The translations under genes were made by a program, and so were the position numbers. Positions 46,426 through 56,142 of a stretch of DNA of 64,000 bases are shown one piece after another (the first letter of the stretch is position 1; each line of letters starts with the position of its first letter). The DNA comes from Halomonas sp. THAF5a. Its GTDB lineage: Bacteria > Pseudomonadota > Gammaproteobacteria > Pseudomonadales > Halomonadaceae. The notes below the pieces were generated by a model, which was not told where the DNA came from, ran no database searches, and saw nothing but the letters and a program-made list of their open reading frames with translations. The stretch lies in assembly GCF_009363755.1 (NCBI RefSeq), contig NZ_CP045417.1, positions 1,426,001-1,490,000 of the forward strand, written 5' to 3'.

Positions 46426-46785
46426 ATGCATATCGACGCACTCAAGACTCTGGTAGTGGATGCACTGGAGGACCTCAAGGCCCAGGACGTCGCCGTCCTG
46501 GACGTCTCACGACTGACCAGCGTGACCGACCGCATGGTGCTGGCCTCAGGCACCTCCACCCGTCACGTGGCGGCGCTGGCCGATACCGTGGTCCAGGCGG
46601 CCAAGGACGAAGGCCTGGCGCCGCTGGGCGTCGAGGGCGAGAGCGGGGCCGACTGGGTGCTGGTCGACCTCGGCCAGCTGGTGGTCCATGTGATGCTGCC
46701 CGAGACGCGTCAGCTCTACGACCTCGAACGGCTCTGGGCCGATCTCCCGAGCGACGCCGAATCCCGGGCCGAGCAGGGCTCATGA
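46426..46785 (+). CDS. rsfS: Ribosomal silencing factor RsfS
   Basis: A 119-residue protein that binds ribosomal protein L14 and blocks subunit joining in starvation. It has the RsfS/Iojap pattern ([62 protein letters not shown]). ATG 46426 with gaagg upstream is chosen over an in-frame start at 46351, which would add non-conserved residues. rlmH overlaps by four bases. Confidence 0.95.
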   Translation: MHIDALKTLVVDALEDLKAQDVAVLDVSRLTSVTDRMVLASGTSTRHVAALADTVVQAAKDEGLAPLGVEGESGADWVLVDLGQLVVHVMLPETRQLYDLERLWADLPSDAESRAEQGS

Positions 46786-47249
46786 GGGTCCGCCTGCTGG
46801 CGGTGGGCACCAAGATGCCCGACTGGGTGAACCGCGGCGTCGAGGAGTACCGCAAGCGCCTGCCCCGGGACTTCGCTCTGGAAGTGGAAGAGATCGCCCC
46901 GGGGCAGCGCGGCAAGAACGCCGACGTGGCGCGGGCCATGGCCGCGGAGGCCGAGCGTATCCGCGCCCGCCTGCGCGGCAGTGAGCACCTGGTGGCCCTC
47001 GAGGTGGGCGGCAAGCCCTGGAGCACCGAGCAGCTGGCCCGCGAGGCGGATGCCTGGCGCCTCGAGGGGCGCGACGTGGCGCTGATGGTGGGCGGCCCCG
47101 ACGGCCTGGAGCCGTCGCTCTCGGCCGGCGCCGACCAGCGCTGGTCGCTCTCGCCGTTGACCCTGCCCCATCCGCTGGTGCGCATCCTGCTTGCCGAGCA
47201 GCTCTATCGCGCCTGGACCCTGATGGTCGGTCATCCCTATCACCGTTGA
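46782..47249 (+). CDS. rlmH: 23S rRNA pseudouridine1915 N3-methyltransferase
   Basis: A 155-residue SPOUT methyltransferase acting on pseudouridine 1915 in helix 69 of 23S rRNA. Typical segments: [47 protein letters not shown] (SAM-binding knot) and [20 protein letters not shown] at the C-terminus. ATG 46782 overlaps the rsfS stop (ATGA). Confidence 0.96.
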   Translation: MRVRLLAVGTKMPDWVNRGVEEYRKRLPRDFALEVEEIAPGQRGKNADVARAMAAEAERIRARLRGSEHLVALEVGGKPWSTEQLAREADAWRLEGRDVALMVGGPDGLEPSLSAGADQRWSLSPLTLPHPLVRILLAEQLYRAWTLMVGHPYHR

Positions 47250-47312
47250 CGGCGGGCCGGACGGCACCGCCGTCGGGGGTTCCGCTCCTTCATCCAAAGG
47301 TCACTGCTTCGC

Positions 47313-49220
47313 ATGCGTCGCCGCCGCGAAACCCTGAAGAACCCGGAACAGGAGCTGCGCGTGTTCCGCATGCGCTCGCTGCTGGCCGTCCTGGTGGTGC
47401 TGATCCTCACGGGGCTGCTGGGCGGGCGGCTGTTCTACCTTCAGGTGGTGCAGCACGAGGTCTACAGCACCCGCTCCGAGAAGAACCGGGTACGGGTGGA
47501 GCCGCTGCCGCCGACCCGCGGCCTGATCTACGATCGCCATGGCAAGCTGCTGGCCGAGAATCGGCCCACCTACAACCTGACCCTGGTACGCGAGCGGGTC
47601 GACGACCTGGACGCCACCCTGGCCTTGCTGGTGGAGCTGCTGGAGCTGCCCGAGGAGGAGGCCGAGGCTTTCCGGGTCCGCTCGCGCCAGCGCCAGCGCC
47701 CCTTCCAGCCCGCGCTGTTGATGAGCGACCTGGACGAGGCCCAGATCGCCCGCCTGGCGGTCAATCGCCACCGCCTGCCCGGCGTCGAGGTCGAGGCCCA
47801 GCTGCTGCGCTACTATCCCGAGGCGGAGACCATGGTGCACGCCCTGGGCTACGTGGGGCGGATCAACGCCGAGGAGCTGGCGGGGCTCGATTCGGGCAAT
47901 TACGCCGGCACCCACTTCATCGGCAAGAGCGGGGTGGAGCGCTTCTACGAGGATGAGCTGCACGGCCAGGCGGGGCTGCGCAAGGTCGAGACCAACGCCC
48001 GCGGCCGGGTGCTGCGCGAGCTCGGCCACACCGATCCCGTGCCCGGCCGCGACCTCACCCTGACCTTGGACAGCAAGCTGCAGAAGCTCGCCGTGGAGCT
48101 TCTGGATGGGCGCCGGGGTTCGATCGTCGCCATTGCGCCGGCCACCGGCGAGATCCTCGCCCTGGCCTCGGTGCCGGGCTTCGACAGCAACCAGTTCGTC
48201 ACCGGCATCGACGTCGCCTCCTATCGGGCGCTGCAGGAGGACCTGGACCTGCCGCTCTACAACCGCGCCATTCGCGGCCACTACCCGCCGGGCTCGACCA
48301 TCAAGCCGTTCATGGCGATCACCGGCCTCAAGGAGGGCGCGATCACGCCGGGGGAGGTGATCTACGACCCCGGCTACTTCCAGCTGCCCAACGACTCGCG
48401 GCGTTACCGCAACTGGTTGCGCTGGGGCCACGGCCGGGTCGATCTGGAACGGGCCCTCGCCGTCTCCAACAACACCTATTTCTATTCGCTGGCCCATGAG
48501 CTGGGGATCGATGTCATCCACGAGAACATGACGGCCTTCGGCTTCGGCGAGCGGGTCGCCCATGACGTCCAGGGCCAGAGCGACGCCCTGATGCCGTCGC
48601 GCAGCTGGAAGCGTGGCCGCTTCAATCAGCCCTGGTACCCCGGCGAGACGCTCTCGGTGGGCATCGGGCAGGGCTACCTGCAGGTGACGCCGCTGCAGCT
48701 CGCCACCGCCACGGCGGTGCTGGCCAACCGGGGCGAGTGGGTCAAGCCGCGCCTCGCCCGGCGCATCGGCGACGAGGAGGTGCCGGTCGAGCTGCCCGAG
48801 ACGCCGCCCGACGTCGAGCTCGGCAACGAGGCGTGGTGGGACAGCGTCTATTCGGGCATGGAGAAGGTCGTCTCGGGGCGCGAGGGCACGGCGCGACGCA
48901 TCGGCCGCGACCTCGAGTACCGCATGGCCGGCAAGTCCGGCACCGCCCAGGTCTTCTCCCTGGGCCAGAACGAGAAGTACAACGCCGACGAGCTGAAGGA
49001 GCGGCTGCGCGATCATGCCCTGTTCATGGCCTTCGCGCCGGTGGAGGCGCCCGAGATCGCCGTGGCGGTCATCGTCGAGAACGCCGGGGGCGGCAGCACC
49101 CATGCCGCCCACCTGGCCAAGGCGATGACCGACGCCTGGCTGCTCGAGGACCAGGCCCCGGACCGTGATGAGGTGCGCGAGGCGCTGGAACGCGAGGACG
49201 ATCGCGTGGCGGGAGACTGA
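47313..49220 (+). CDS. mrdA: Penicillin-binding protein 2
   Basis: The transpeptidase of the elongasome, 635 residues. A single membrane anchor is at ~21-42; the catalytic motifs are Ser328-Thr-Ile-Lys331 (PPGSTIKPF), Ser385-Asn-Asn387 and Lys541-Ser-Gly-Thr. LIYDRHGKLLAENRP near residue 71 is typical of PBP2. It is followed 4 bp later by rodA, its partner. With rlmH before and mltB/rlpA/dacA behind, this is a conserved cell-wall cluster. Confidence 0.97.
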   Translation: MRRRRETLKNPEQELRVFRMRSLLAVLVVLILTGLLGGRLFYLQVVQHEVYSTRSEKNRVRVEPLPPTRGLIYDRHGKLLAENRPTYNLTLVRERVDDLDATLALLVELLELPEEEAEAFRVRSRQRQRPFQPALLMSDLDEAQIARLAVNRHRLPGVEVEAQLLRYYPEAETMVHALGYVGRINAEELAGLDSGNYAGTHFIGKSGVERFYEDELHGQAGLRKVETNARGRVLRELGHTDPVPGRDLTLTLDSKLQKLAVELLDGRRGSIVAIAPATGEILALASVPGFDSNQFVTGIDVASYRALQEDLDLPLYNRAIRGHYPPGSTIKPFMAITGLKEGAITPGEVIYDPGYFQLPNDSRRYRNWLRWGHGRVDLERALAVSNNTYFYSLAHELGIDVIHENMTAFGFGERVAHDVQGQSDALMPSRSWKRGRFNQPWYPGETLSVGIGQGYLQVTPLQLATATAVLANRGEWVKPRLARRIGDEEVPVELPETPPDVELGNEAWWDSVYSGMEKVVSGREGTARRIGRDLEYRMAGKSGTAQVFSLGQNEKYNADELKERLRDHALFMAFAPVEAPEIAVAVIVENAGGGSTHAAHLAKAMTDAWLLEDQAPDRDEVREALEREDDRVAGD

Positions 49221-49223
49221 CGG

Positions 49224-50384
49224 ATGATCTGGAGCGAACTGACCCGTGGCCTGCGCAGCCACCCGGTGAAACCCTCGCTGAGCGGCATCGCGCGACGCCG
49301 CAGCCTCTGGGAGCGTATCCACCTCGATCCCTGGCTGCTCGGCATGCTGCTGCTGTTGATGCTGGCCGGCCTGGTGGTGCTCTACAGCGCCAGTGGCCAG
49401 CGCTTCTCGGTGGTCACCGCCCAGGCGATCCGCTTCGGCGTCGCCCTGGTGGTGATGGTCGGGCTCGCCCAGCTCTCCACGGCGACCCTGCTGCGCTGGA
49501 CGCCGCTGGTCTACGTGGGCGGGCTCGTCATGCTGGTGGCCGTGGAGCTGATCGGCGACATGGGCATGGGGGCCCAGCGCTGGCTGGTGATCCCCGGCGT
49601 GATCCGCTTCCAGCCCTCGGAGCTGATGAAGCTCGCCATGCCGATGATGGTGGCCGCCTGGCTGAGCCGCCAGGTGCTCCCGCCGCGCTGGCGCGACCTG
49701 CTGGTGTGCGCGGTGATCATCGGCCTGCCGGTGGCGCTGATCGCCCGGCAGCCCGACCTCGGGACCTCACTGCTGGTGGCCACGGCCGGGGTGCTGGTGG
49801 TGGTGCTGGCAGGGCTCTCCTGGCGCTTCATCTTCTTCTGCGGGGCCCTGGCGGCGGCGGCGCTGCCGCTGCTCTGGATCAACCTCCACGACTACCAGCG
49901 CCAGCGGGTGCTGACCTTCCTCGACCCGGAGAGCGACCCGCTGGGCGCCGGCTGGAACATCATCCAGTCGACCACCGCCATCGGCAGCGGCGGCTTCTGG
50001 GGAAAGGGCTGGCTCGAGGGCACCCAGTCCCAGCTGGAGTTCCTGCCCGAGCGCCATACCGACTTCATCGTCGCGGTGCTGGGCGAGGAGTTCGGGCTCG
50101 TCGGGATGCTCGCCTTCCTGGTGCTCTACCTGCTGATCGTCGGCCGCGGGCTGTGGCTCGCCGGGGCCGCCCAGGAGACCTTCGGCCGGCTGGTGGCGGG
50201 CAGCATCATCCTGACCTTCTTCATCTATGTCTTCGTCAACGTGGGCATGGTCAGCGGCATCCTGCCGGTGGTCGGCGTGCCCCTGCCGCTGGTCAGCTAT
50301 GGCGGGACCTCCAGCGTGACCTTGATGGCCGGTTTCGGTATTCTCATGGCCGTTAACGCCCACCGCCGACTGCTGCCGCGATAG
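49224..50384 (+). CDS. rodA: Rod-shape SEDS glycosyltransferase RodA
   Basis: A 386-residue SEDS-family peptidoglycan polymerase, with about ten membrane helices, paired with PBP2. The signature ERHTDFIVAVLGEEFGLVGM and the C-terminal GMVSGILPVVGVPLPLVSYGGTS segment are diagnostic; GWNIIQSTTAIGSGGFWGKG is present. The N-terminus is some 15 residues longer than in E. coli. mltB follows 29 bp downstream. Confidence 0.96.
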   Translation: MIWSELTRGLRSHPVKPSLSGIARRRSLWERIHLDPWLLGMLLLLMLAGLVVLYSASGQRFSVVTAQAIRFGVALVVMVGLAQLSTATLLRWTPLVYVGGLVMLVAVELIGDMGMGAQRWLVIPGVIRFQPSELMKLAMPMMVAAWLSRQVLPPRWRDLLVCAVIIGLPVALIARQPDLGTSLLVATAGVLVVVLAGLSWRFIFFCGALAAAALPLLWINLHDYQRQRVLTFLDPESDPLGAGWNIIQSTTAIGSGGFWGKGWLEGTQSQLEFLPERHTDFIVAVLGEEFGLVGMLAFLVLYLLIVGRGLWLAGAAQETFGRLVAGSIILTFFIYVFVNVGMVSGILPVVGVPLPLVSYGGTSSVTLMAGFGILMAVNAHRRLLPR

Positions 50385-50413
50385 GCGGCCGACACGACTC
50401 AGGGAGAGCCGCA

Positions 50414-51481
50414 ATGACGGTGTCGTCACCACAGGGAACACGCTGGAAGGCCTGGCTGGCGGGCGGGCTGCTGGCGCTGGGAGCCGCCGGGACATCGGCG
50501 GCCGATTTCGATCCCGATCGCCACCCGGAGGCGCGCCGGCTGGTCGAGGAGCTCGCCGGTCAGGGCATCGACCGCGGCTGGCTCGAGGGCGCCCTGCAGT
50601 CGGCCGAGTATCGCCCGGCGGTGCTCGAGGCCATGAGCGGCGCCGCCGAGCGCCGCCTGACCTGGCCCGAGTATCGCGCCATCTTCCTCGATGAAGCCCG
50701 CATCGCCAAGGGCGCGGCCTTCATCGAGGCCCACGCCGAGGCCTTCGCCCGCGCCGAGGCCGACTTCGGCGTGCCCCCCGAGATCATCGCGGCGATCCTC
50801 GGCGTCGAGACCCGCTACGGCGAGGTCACCGGCACCCATCCCGTGCTCGACTCGCTGTCGACCCTGGCCTTTCACCACCCGAGCCGGGGCCGCTTCTTCC
50901 GTGGCGAGCTGGCCGCCTTCCTGGCGATCGCCTTCGAGCAGCAGCGCGCCCCGGGCAGTCTGACCGGCTCCTACGCCGGGGCCATGGGCTATCCCCAGTT
51001 CATCCCGACGAGCTACCGCGCCTACGCGGTGGACTTCGACGATGACGGCCTGCGTGACCTCTGGACCAACCCGGTGGACGCCATCGGCAGCGTGGCCAAC
51101 TATTTCGCCGAGCACGGCTGGCGGCCGGGTGCCCCGATCCATCGGCCGGTCGCGGGCCCCGCGACGCCGCCCGAGGGCATCGATTTCAATCGCGCCGCGC
51201 GTCCGCCCGCGGTGACGGCCGCGACGCTCGCCGAGGCGGGCCTGGCGGTCCCCGACGCGCTGGACGACGAGCATCGCCTGCTGCCGGTGGCGCTGGAGGA
51301 CGGCGAGGGCGGATGGCGCTACGTGCTCGGCGAGCACAACTTCTACGTGATCACCCGCTACAATCACAGCCACCTCTACGCCATGGCGGTGACGGAGCTG
51401 GCCGAGGCGATCGCCGGGGCGCGCGGCCGCGAGGCCGGTTGGCGCGAGGTCGTCGACACCCGGTTCGAGGAGGCCCCATGA
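50414..51481 (+). CDS. mltB: Lytic murein transglycosylase B
   Basis: A 355-residue periplasmic lytic transglycosylase of family 3. The catalytic Glu is Glu132 in VETRYGEVTGTHPV; GAMGYPQFIPTSYRAYAVDFDDDG is also typical. Residues 1-30 form a signal peptide (WLAGGLLALGAAGTSAA); no lipobox is visible, unlike E. coli MltB. It overlaps rlpA by four bases and cleaves glycan strands as part of elongation. Confidence 0.93.
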   Translation: MTVSSPQGTRWKAWLAGGLLALGAAGTSAADFDPDRHPEARRLVEELAGQGIDRGWLEGALQSAEYRPAVLEAMSGAAERRLTWPEYRAIFLDEARIAKGAAFIEAHAEAFARAEADFGVPPEIIAAILGVETRYGEVTGTHPVLDSLSTLAFHHPSRGRFFRGELAAFLAIAFEQQRAPGSLTGSYAGAMGYPQFIPTSYRAYAVDFDDDGLRDLWTNPVDAIGSVANYFAEHGWRPGAPIHRPVAGPATPPEGIDFNRAARPPAVTAATLAEAGLAVPDALDDEHRLLPVALEDGEGGWRYVLGEHNFYVITRYNHSHLYAMAVTELAEAIAGARGREAGWREVVDTRFEEAP

Positions 51482-52392
51482 GACGTTCCCTGCTGATCCT
51501 TGGGCTGGCGGCGCTGCTCGCCGGCTGTGCCGGTGGCGGCGGACCACGCCCCGCGCCCGTCGAGCCCGCCGGCCCTAGCGCCTCGGCCTCGACGCAGGAT
51601 GGCGAGCGCTATGCCCTCGCTGGAGACGCCTATCCCGAGGATCCTCCCGACGTCGCCCAGGTGCCCGATGCCGTGCCGCGGCATGAGCCTCGCTCCCGGG
51701 GCGGCAATGCCTCCCCCTACGAGGTGTGGGGCAAGCGCTACGAGGTGCTGGCGGATGCCCGCGGTTACCAGCGAGAGGGGCGCGCCTCCTGGTACGGCGA
51801 GAAGTTCCACGGCTACGCCACCTCCAATGGCGAGATCTACGACATGTACAAGATGAGCGCCGCCCACCGCTCCCTGCCGCTGCCGAGCTTCGTCCGGGTC
51901 ACCAGCCTCGACAGCGGCCGTTCGGCGATCGTGCGGGTCAACGACCGTGGCCCCTTCCACAGCGAGCGCGAGATCGACCTCTCCTATGCCGCGGCCGCCC
52001 GCCTGGGCATCCTCGAAGAGGGCACCGGCCGGGTCCGGGTGGAGGCGATCGACGTGGATCGCTGGCTCGCCCGGCATGGCGATCCCTCGCCGTCCGCCGC
52101 CCCCGAGGGCGAGACGCCGGCGGGCGCTGCCGAGGCCGCCCGGGCCACAGGCGGCGACGTGACGGAGGGGGTCTTCCTGCAGGTCGCCGCCCTGGGGTCC
52201 GAGGAGGGGGCCCGGGCGCTGCAGGCGCGCCTCGAGGAGGAGATCGCTCGCCCCGTGCGCGTGGCCAGTGCCTCCGGCCTTCACCGCGTTCAGGTCGGCC
52301 CGCTGGATCCCGCGGGCCAGGTGGCCTCGGTCCGCGACGCCCTGCGTCGGGCCGGCTTCGCCCAGGCCTTCATTGTCGACGACGCCGAGTGA
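51478..52392 (+). CDS. rlpA: Septal ring lytic transglycosylase RlpA
   Basis: A 304-residue lipoprotein: LLAGC with Cys17 as the lipidated residue. Residues ~85-185 are the double-psi beta-barrel catalytic domain (ASWYGEKFHGYATSNGE, NDRGPFHSEREIDLS), and ~225-300 is a SPOR domain (VFLQVAALGSEEGARALQARL) that binds denuded septal glycan. ATG 51478 overlaps the mltB stop; longer upstream frames are antisense-like. Typical order mltB-rlpA-dacA. Confidence 0.95.
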   Translation: MRRSLLILGLAALLAGCAGGGGPRPAPVEPAGPSASASTQDGERYALAGDAYPEDPPDVAQVPDAVPRHEPRSRGGNASPYEVWGKRYEVLADARGYQREGRASWYGEKFHGYATSNGEIYDMYKMSAAHRSLPLPSFVRVTSLDSGRSAIVRVNDRGPFHSEREIDLSYAAAARLGILEEGTGRVRVEAIDVDRWLARHGDPSPSAAPEGETPAGAAEAARATGGDVTEGVFLQVAALGSEEGARALQARLEEEIARPVRVASASGLHRVQVGPLDPAGQVASVRDALRRAGFAQAFIVDDAE

Positions 52393-52445
52393 ATCGGCGT
52401 CCCCTAGCGTTTAACCCTGTGATGCACCCGATGAGAACCCTTGCC

Positions 52446-53645
52446 ATGAGATTCACCCCCTTCCTTCGCGGCCGGCTGCTGCCGGCGCTGCTGGTCAGCC
52501 TGCTGCTGGTCGCGTCACAGGCCGTTGCCCAGTCGATCCCCCAGCCGCAGACCATGATCCCCTCGCCGCCGCAGCTGGCGGCCAGCTCATGGATCCTGAT
52601 GGATGCCGACAGCGGCCGGGTGCTGGCCGAGCACAACTCCCGCGAGCGCCTGCCCCCGGCCAGCCTGACCAAGCTGATGACCGCCTACCTGGTGGAGCGT
52701 GAGCTCAACCAGGGCAACATCAGCCCGGACGGGCTGGTGCCGATCAGCGAGAAGGCCTGGCGCACCGGCGGCTCGAAGATGTTCATCGAGGTCGGCGAGC
52801 AGGTGCCGGTCAGCGAGCTGTTGCACGGCATCGTCATCGTCTCCGGCAACGACGCCAGCGTGGCCATGGCCGAGTACCTGGCCGGCGGCGAGCGCCCCTT
52901 CGCCGACCTGATGAACCAGCACGCGACGCGCCTGGGCATGCATGACACCAATTTCGTCAATCCCACCGGCCTGCCCGACGAGAACCACTACTCCTCGGCC
53001 CATGACCTGGCACTGCTCTCCCAGCACATCATCAACGACTATCCGGAGCACTACCGGATGTACCGCCAGAAGGAGTTCACCTACGGCGGCATCGAGCAGC
53101 CCAACCGCAACCGCCTGCTGTGGCGTGACGCCAGCGTCGACGGCCTGAAGACCGGCTGGACCGAGGAGGCGGGCTACTGCCTGGTCGCCTCCGCCGAGCG
53201 TGACGAGATGCGGCTCATCTCGGTGGTGATGGGCACGGCCTCCGACGAGGCGCGGGCCCAGGAGTCCCAGAAGCTCTTGAGCTACGGCTTCCGCTACTAC
53301 GAGACCCTGAACCTCTATGACGCCGGCGCCGTGCTCAACACGCCGCGGATCTGGGGAGGCGACAAGAACGAGCTGCGCGTCGGCGTGGACAGCAGTGTGG
53401 TCATGACCGTGCCGCGGGCGCGCGACGAGGAGCTCACCGCCAAGCTCGACATCCAGGCCGACCTGACCGCGCCGATCGCCGCCGGTGATCGGGTGGGTAC
53501 CATGGAGGTGCGCCAGGGCGAGGAGCTGGTCGGCGAGCGGCCGCTGGTGGCCCTGGAGAGCATCGAGGAGGGTGGTTTCTTCAAGCGCCTGATCGATCAG
53601 GTGCAGCGCTTCTTCACCAACCTGACCCGCGGCTGGTTCGACTGA
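52446..53645 (+). CDS. dacA: D-alanyl-D-alanine carboxypeptidase (PBP5/6 type)
   Basis: A 399-residue carboxypeptidase that trims pentapeptide side chains. SxxK is Ser73-x-x-Lys76 (PASLTKLM), SGN at 133-135, KTG at 235-237. The N-terminal ~28 residues are a signal peptide and the C-terminal helix (FKRLIDQVQRFFTNLTRGWF) is the amphipathic membrane anchor of the PBP5 type. I use ATG 52446; in-frame ATGs at 52422 and 52431 are equally possible as no strong ribosome site is seen. Confidence 0.95.
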   Translation: MRFTPFLRGRLLPALLVSLLLVASQAVAQSIPQPQTMIPSPPQLAASSWILMDADSGRVLAEHNSRERLPPASLTKLMTAYLVERELNQGNISPDGLVPISEKAWRTGGSKMFIEVGEQVPVSELLHGIVIVSGNDASVAMAEYLAGGERPFADLMNQHATRLGMHDTNFVNPTGLPDENHYSSAHDLALLSQHIINDYPEHYRMYRQKEFTYGGIEQPNRNRLLWRDASVDGLKTGWTEEAGYCLVASAERDEMRLISVVMGTASDEARAQESQKLLSYGFRYYETLNLYDAGAVLNTPRIWGGDKNELRVGVDSSVVMTVPRARDEELTAKLDIQADLTAPIAAGDRVGTMEVRQGEELVGERPLVALESIEEGGFFKRLIDQVQRFFTNLTRGWFD

Positions 53646-53691
53646 GCGGGCGGGCGAGGGTCGCCCGCCACGAGCATGCCGCGGCAAGCGA

Positions 53692-53722
53692 CCACGGGCC
53701 GGCCCCTCGGGCCGGCCCGTGG
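53692..53722. terminator. Hairpin after dacA
   Basis: CCACGGGCCGGCC / GGCCGGCCCGTGG-type palindrome at 53692-53722 with a CCTCG-like loop; very stable but with no T-run, so a structured end rather than a textbook terminator. Confidence 0.5.
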
Positions 53723-53758
53723 CGTATCCGGCCCCTGGCGGCGACGCCGGCTGGCCGG

Positions 53759-53787
53759 TTGGTCGGCGCCGCCGCCTTGCGTAGAAT
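53759..53787 (+). promoter_or_regulatory. Probable ybeD-lipB promoter
   Basis: TTGGTC (53759-53764), 17-bp spacer, TAGAAT (53782-53787), about 30 bp before ybeD. The -10 is a five-of-six match. Confidence 0.45.
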
Positions 53788-53816
53788 AGGGGCATACCCT
53801 CCATCCGGACGCGATC

Positions 53817-54128
53817 ATGAGCGACAATTCCCTGCGCGACCTTCGCAAGCCCGCGCCCCAGGCGGGCGACACGCCCCCGAAGATCAGCTTTCCCTGCGAC
53901 TACCCCATCAAGATCGTCGGCGATGCCGCCGATGACTTCGCGGCGACGGTCTGCCAGATCGTCGTTCGCCACGACCCGCACTTCGACGCCGAGGGCATCC
54001 AGGTGGTGCCGAGCCGCAACGGCCGCTTCCTCTCGGTGCGTCTGACCATGCGGGCCACCGGCGAGGTGCAGCTCAAGGCGCTGTTCGGCGAGCTCAAGGC
54101 CACCGGCCGCGTGCACATGGTGGTGTGA
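53817..54128 (+). CDS. ybeD: YbeD/DUF493 family protein
   Basis: A 103-residue ACT-like small protein (DUF493). The [33 protein letters not shown] and [35 protein letters not shown] segments are the family pattern. It lies directly in front of lipB, with which it is overlapped by one base, as in E. coli; the function is unclear but the link to lipoate attachment is conserved. Confidence 0.9.
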   Translation: MSDNSLRDLRKPAPQAGDTPPKISFPCDYPIKIVGDAADDFAATVCQIVVRHDPHFDAEGIQVVPSRNGRFLSVRLTMRATGEVQLKALFGELKATGRVHMVV

Positions 54129-54793
54129 TGGTGCCCGACAGCACGGCGCCGATCGCGCTGCACCGCCTGGGCCGACGGCCCTACGGTCCCGTCTGGCAGG
54201 CCATGCGTACCCTGACCGACGAGCGCGATGCCGAGACGCCGGACCAGTTCTGGCTGGTCGAGCACGACCCGGTGTTCACCCAGGGGCAGGCCGGCAAGCC
54301 CGAGCACCTGCTGATGCCGGGCGACATCCCGGTGGTGGCCACCGACCGCGGCGGCCAGGTGACCTATCACGGCCCCGGCCAGGTGGTGCTCTATCCGCTG
54401 CTCGACGTGCGCCGCGCCCGCCTGGGCGTGCGCGAGCTGGTCACCGCCCTGGAGCAGGCGGTGATCGCGCTGCTGGCCGCGCACGGCGTGACGGCCCACG
54501 CCCGGCCCGATGCCCCCGGCGTCTACGTGGGCGAAGCCAAGATCGCCTCCCTGGGCCTCAGGATCCGCCGCGGGGCGAGCTTCCACGGGGTGGCGCTCAA
54601 CGTCGACGGTGATCTCTCGCCCTTCGCGCGGATCAACCCCTGCGGCTATGCCGGCATGGCCATGACGCGGCTGGCCGACTGGGTCGACGACTGTCCCGGT
54701 GTCGAGGCGGTCGGCGAGCGCCTGGCCGAGTGCCTGGCGCGCGAGCTCGGCCGCGAACTCGCCGAAGGTCACGAGCAGCCTGCCATCGCCTAG
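54128..54793 (+). CDS. lipB: Octanoyl-[acyl-carrier-protein]:protein N-octanoyltransferase
   Basis: A 221-residue octanoyltransferase that moves octanoate from ACP to lipoyl domains. The [12 protein letters not shown] motif (74-85), catalytic Lys138 (GEAKIAS) and Cys172 (RINPCGY) are present. The start is ATG 54128, sharing a base with the ybeD stop (TGATG); GTG 54125 is an alternative. lipA is convergent downstream. Confidence 0.95.
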   Translation: MVPDSTAPIALHRLGRRPYGPVWQAMRTLTDERDAETPDQFWLVEHDPVFTQGQAGKPEHLLMPGDIPVVATDRGGQVTYHGPGQVVLYPLLDVRRARLGVRELVTALEQAVIALLAAHGVTAHARPDAPGVYVGEAKIASLGLRIRRGASFHGVALNVDGDLSPFARINPCGYAGMAMTRLADWVDDCPGVEAVGERLAECLARELGRELAEGHEQPAIA

Positions 54794-54835
54794 GCTCGCC
54801 TCGGCGCGGCGGTCGCCCGCCGCTGCCACCCAAAC

Positions 54836-54873
54836 CACAGGGGCCCCACCGCCGCGGCGGTGGGGCCCCTGTG
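54836..54873. terminator. Hairpin between lipB and lipA
   Basis: Perfect palindrome CACAGGGGCCCCACCGCC (54836-54853) and its complement to 54873; it lies between the convergent genes and has no T-run. Confidence 0.6.
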
Positions 54874-54891
54874 TGTCGGGCGCGTCGAGGC

Positions 54892-55944
54892 TCAGCCGAC
54901 GTTGACGGCGTCGATGCGGTTGGGGTCCGGCGCCTGGCCCGGCACCTCGGCGGGGGCGGCCAGGCCGAGGTTGTTCTTCTCGAATACGCGATCGGCCCGG
55001 TAGCTGGAGCGCACCAGCGGGCCGGACGGCACCTCCATGAAGCCCTTCGCGAGGCCCAGCACGCGGTAGCGGTCGAACTCCTCCGGCGTGACCCAGCGCT
55101 CCACCGGGAGATGGTTGCGGGTGGGACGCAGGTATTGGCCCAGGGTGACGATGTCGACGCCGATCTCGCGCAGGTCGTCGAAGGTCGCCAGTATCTCCTC
55201 GTCGGTTTCACCCAGCCCCAGCATCAGGCTGGTCTTGGTGATCACCTCGGGGCGGTGGCGCTTGGCGTGGGCCAGCACGTCGAGGGTCTTGCGGTAGCCG
55301 GCGCGGGGATCGCGCACCCGCGCGGTGAGCCGCTCGACGGTCTCGACGTTCTGGGCGAAGACCTCGAGGCCGGAGTCGACCACTCGCTCGATCGCCACGG
55401 GTTCGGCGTCGAAGTCCGGCGTCAGCGCCTCGACGACCACCTCGGGGGTGCGCGCCTTGATGGCGCGGATGCAGTCGGCATAGTGGCTCGCCCCGCCGTC
55501 GGGCAGGTCGTCCCGGTCCACGGAGGTGAGCACGATGTAGCGCAGCCCCATCAGCTCCACGGAGCGCGCGGTGTTCTCCGGCTCCTCGGCGTCCAGCCAG
55601 CCCTTGGGGTTGCCGGTGTCCACGGCGCAGAAGCGGCAGGCGCGGGTGCACACCGAGCCCATCAGCATGATGGTCGCCGTGCCGTTGCTCCAGCATTCGC
55701 CCTGGTTGGGGCAGTGGGACTCGGCGCACACGGTGCTCAGCCGGTGGGTGGACACGTTCTTCTTGACCGCCTCGAAGCGCTCGCCGCCGGGAATCTGGGC
55801 GCGCAGCCAGCTCGGCTTGCGGCCGCTGACGCCGCCTTCCTCGACCTCGCGACGCACCTTCATGCCGTCCTTGATGGCGGCCGTGCCATGGTCGTTGCGA
55901 TACTTTTCGCCGCTGGAGATGCGTGGGGAGGGGGTGTCGCTCAT
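54892..55944 (-). CDS. lipA: Lipoyl synthase
   Basis: A 350-residue radical-SAM enzyme that inserts two sulfurs into octanoyl domains. The auxiliary cluster is Cys73, Cys78, Cys84 (CX4CX5C) and the radical-SAM cluster is Cys99, Cys103, Cys106 (CTRACRFC); the C-terminal RSSYRAD is also present. Length is typical. Convergent with lipB. Confidence 0.97.
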   Translation of the reverse strand: MSDTPSPRISSGEKYRNDHGTAAIKDGMKVRREVEEGGVSGRKPSWLRAQIPGGERFEAVKKNVSTHRLSTVCAESHCPNQGECWSNGTATIMLMGSVCTRACRFCAVDTGNPKGWLDAEEPENTARSVELMGLRYIVLTSVDRDDLPDGGASHYADCIRAIKARTPEVVVEALTPDFDAEPVAIERVVDSGLEVFAQNVETVERLTARVRDPRAGYRKTLDVLAHAKRHRPEVITKTSLMLGLGETDEEILATFDDLREIGVDIVTLGQYLRPTRNHLPVERWVTPEEFDRYRVLGLAKGFMEVPSGPLVRSSYRADRVFEKNNLGLAAPAEVPGQAPDPNRIDAVNVG

Positions 55945-56142
55945 AGCTGTGAGCCTCTCTGCTCGCCGGCTGTCTGGCCGGAGCGGCGCTCGGGGCGCGT
56001 CGACCGGCGTTTCCCGTCAGCCTGGCACGTCGAATGGTACGGGGATTCAAGCCCCATAACCTACCATAGCCGTCACCTTTCTGGACAGCGGGAGGCGCCG
56101 GGAAGGCGTCGGCGGGTCAGGGGCGTAGTCGAGCGTGTGGGC